From NCBI GenBank assembly GCA_003564735.1, contig PXEK01000286.1, positions 1-7,053 on the forward strand: a DNA stretch of 7,053 nt. The letters run 5' to 3'. The position numbers and the translations under genes were made by a program. The notes under the pieces were generated by a model, which was not told the DNA's origin, searched no databases, and saw only the letters and a list, made by a program, of their open reading frames with translations. Source of the DNA: Cryomorphaceae bacterium (lineage in GTDB: Bacteria > Bacteroidota > Bacteroidia > Flavobacteriales_G > Salibacteraceae). This document shows positions 6,550 to 7,053 of the stretch, piece by piece; position 1 is the stretch's first letter; each line of letters starts with the position of its first letter.

Positions 6550-7053
6550 ATGAAAAACATTGTACTAAACGATAAGCACGAGGCGCTGGGCGCGAAAATG
6601 GTTGAATTTGCGGGTTACAGAATGCCGCTGCAATATACGGGATTAACAGATGAGCACCTCAACGTTAGAAATAACGTAGGCGTTTTTGATGTTTCGCACA
6701 TGGGTGAATTTTATGTGCGCGGCCCTCAAGCTCTTGATTTAGTGCAAAAGGTAACATCAAACGACGCAAGCAAACTTGTTGACGGCGGCATACAATACTC
6801 CTGTTTTCCTAACGGTAAGGGCGGCATTGTAGATGACTTACTTGTTTACCGTATAAATGATGAAGAGTATTTACTCGTGGTAAACGCTTCCAACATTGAG
6901 AAAGATTGGGAATGGCTCAATAAAAACAACAGCGTGGGAGCCGAGACTTACAACGCTTCAGATGACATTTCACTGTTGGCCGTTCAAGGGCCAAAGGCTG
7001 TTGAATCTATGCAATCTTTAACGGATGTAAACCTCAGTGAAGTCAAATATTAC
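6550..7053 (+). CDS. gcvT: Aminomethyltransferase, glycine cleavage system T-protein, partial (C-terminus beyond window)
   Basis: The T-protein takes the aminomethyl group carried on lipoyl-H-protein and, with tetrahydrofolate, releases ammonia and forms 5,10-methylene-tetrahydrofolate. It acts in the cytoplasm with GcvP, GcvH and Lpd. The 168 residues present are strongly family-like from the first codon: [21 protein letters not shown] (9-29, key stretch), [12 protein letters not shown] (43-54), [10 protein letters not shown] (67-76), [19 protein letters not shown] (83-101), [11 protein letters not shown] (110-120) and LLAVQGPKA (142-150). The Asp pair at 95-96 includes the position the family uses to contact folate. 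The family runs about 360 residues, so a little under half is visible, with no frameshift or stop in it. The ATG at 6550 is the only reasonable start, and A/T-rich sequence precedes it. No other glycine cleavage gene is in the window. The identification is secure. Confidence 0.97.
   Translation, partial: MKNIVLNDKHEALGAKMVEFAGYRMPLQYTGLTDEHLNVRNNVGVFDVSHMGEFYVRGPQALDLVQKVTSNDASKLVDGGIQYSCFPNGKGGIVDDLLVYRINDEEYLLVVNASNIEKDWEWLNKNNSVGAETYNASDDISLLAVQGPKAVESMQSLTDVNLSEVKYY

Noticed and set aside
1..7053. Mobile element, CRISPR array, toxin-antitoxin or defence system
   Set aside because: No transposase, integrase, regular repeat array or paired small toxin/antitoxin ORFs are visible; all long frames are explained by housekeeping or envelope genes.

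Overview
The window looks like chromosome from a member of the Bacteroidota, probably a flavobacterium-like lineage. Base composition is moderately AT-rich. Start codons lack Shine-Dalgarno sequences. Several genes are preceded by exact matches to the Bacteroidota -7 promoter element (TAnnTTTG). The protein set is typical of the phylum: a ZapA with a small coiled-coil partner next to RNase Y, a secreted M23 protein with a long beta-rich C-terminal part, and a stand-alone secreted carboxypeptidase-regulatory-like domain protein.

Layout. (1) Positions 1-1715, minus strand: a three-gene block transcribed right to left. It holds a small coiled-coil protein, ZapA, and RNase Y, which is cut by the window edge just as its HD domain begins. 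A good promoter candidate lies directly upstream, at 1746-1776. (2) Positions 1883-3616, plus strand: a secreted M23 (LytM-type) zinc peptidase, divergent from the zapA block. (3) Positions 3680-4336, plus strand: a small secreted protein with one carboxypeptidase-regulatory-like domain, probably with its own promoter between it and the M23 gene. (4) Positions 4427-6316, minus strand, convergent with the previous gene: a large membrane-bound nucleotide-sugar 4,6-dehydratase/epimerase of the CapD/FlaA1/PglF/WbpM class. (5) Positions 6550-7053, plus strand, divergent from the previous gene: the first half of gcvT (glycine cleavage T-protein), behind a leader of roughly 125-130 nt.

Functionally, most of the window concerns the cell envelope and division: the FtsZ-ring factor ZapA with a coiled-coil partner, a periplasmic peptidoglycan-hydrolase-type protein, a secreted domain protein of unknown role, and a sugar-nucleotide enzyme for surface glycans. 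RNase Y (mRNA turnover) and GcvT (one-carbon metabolism) are housekeeping genes. I see no tRNA or rRNA gene, insertion sequence, phage gene, CRISPR array or defence system, and no clear sign of horizontal transfer. I did not find a convincing new biological system. The points worth a second look are promoter and leader structures, two start-site corrections, and the unexplained small secreted protein.
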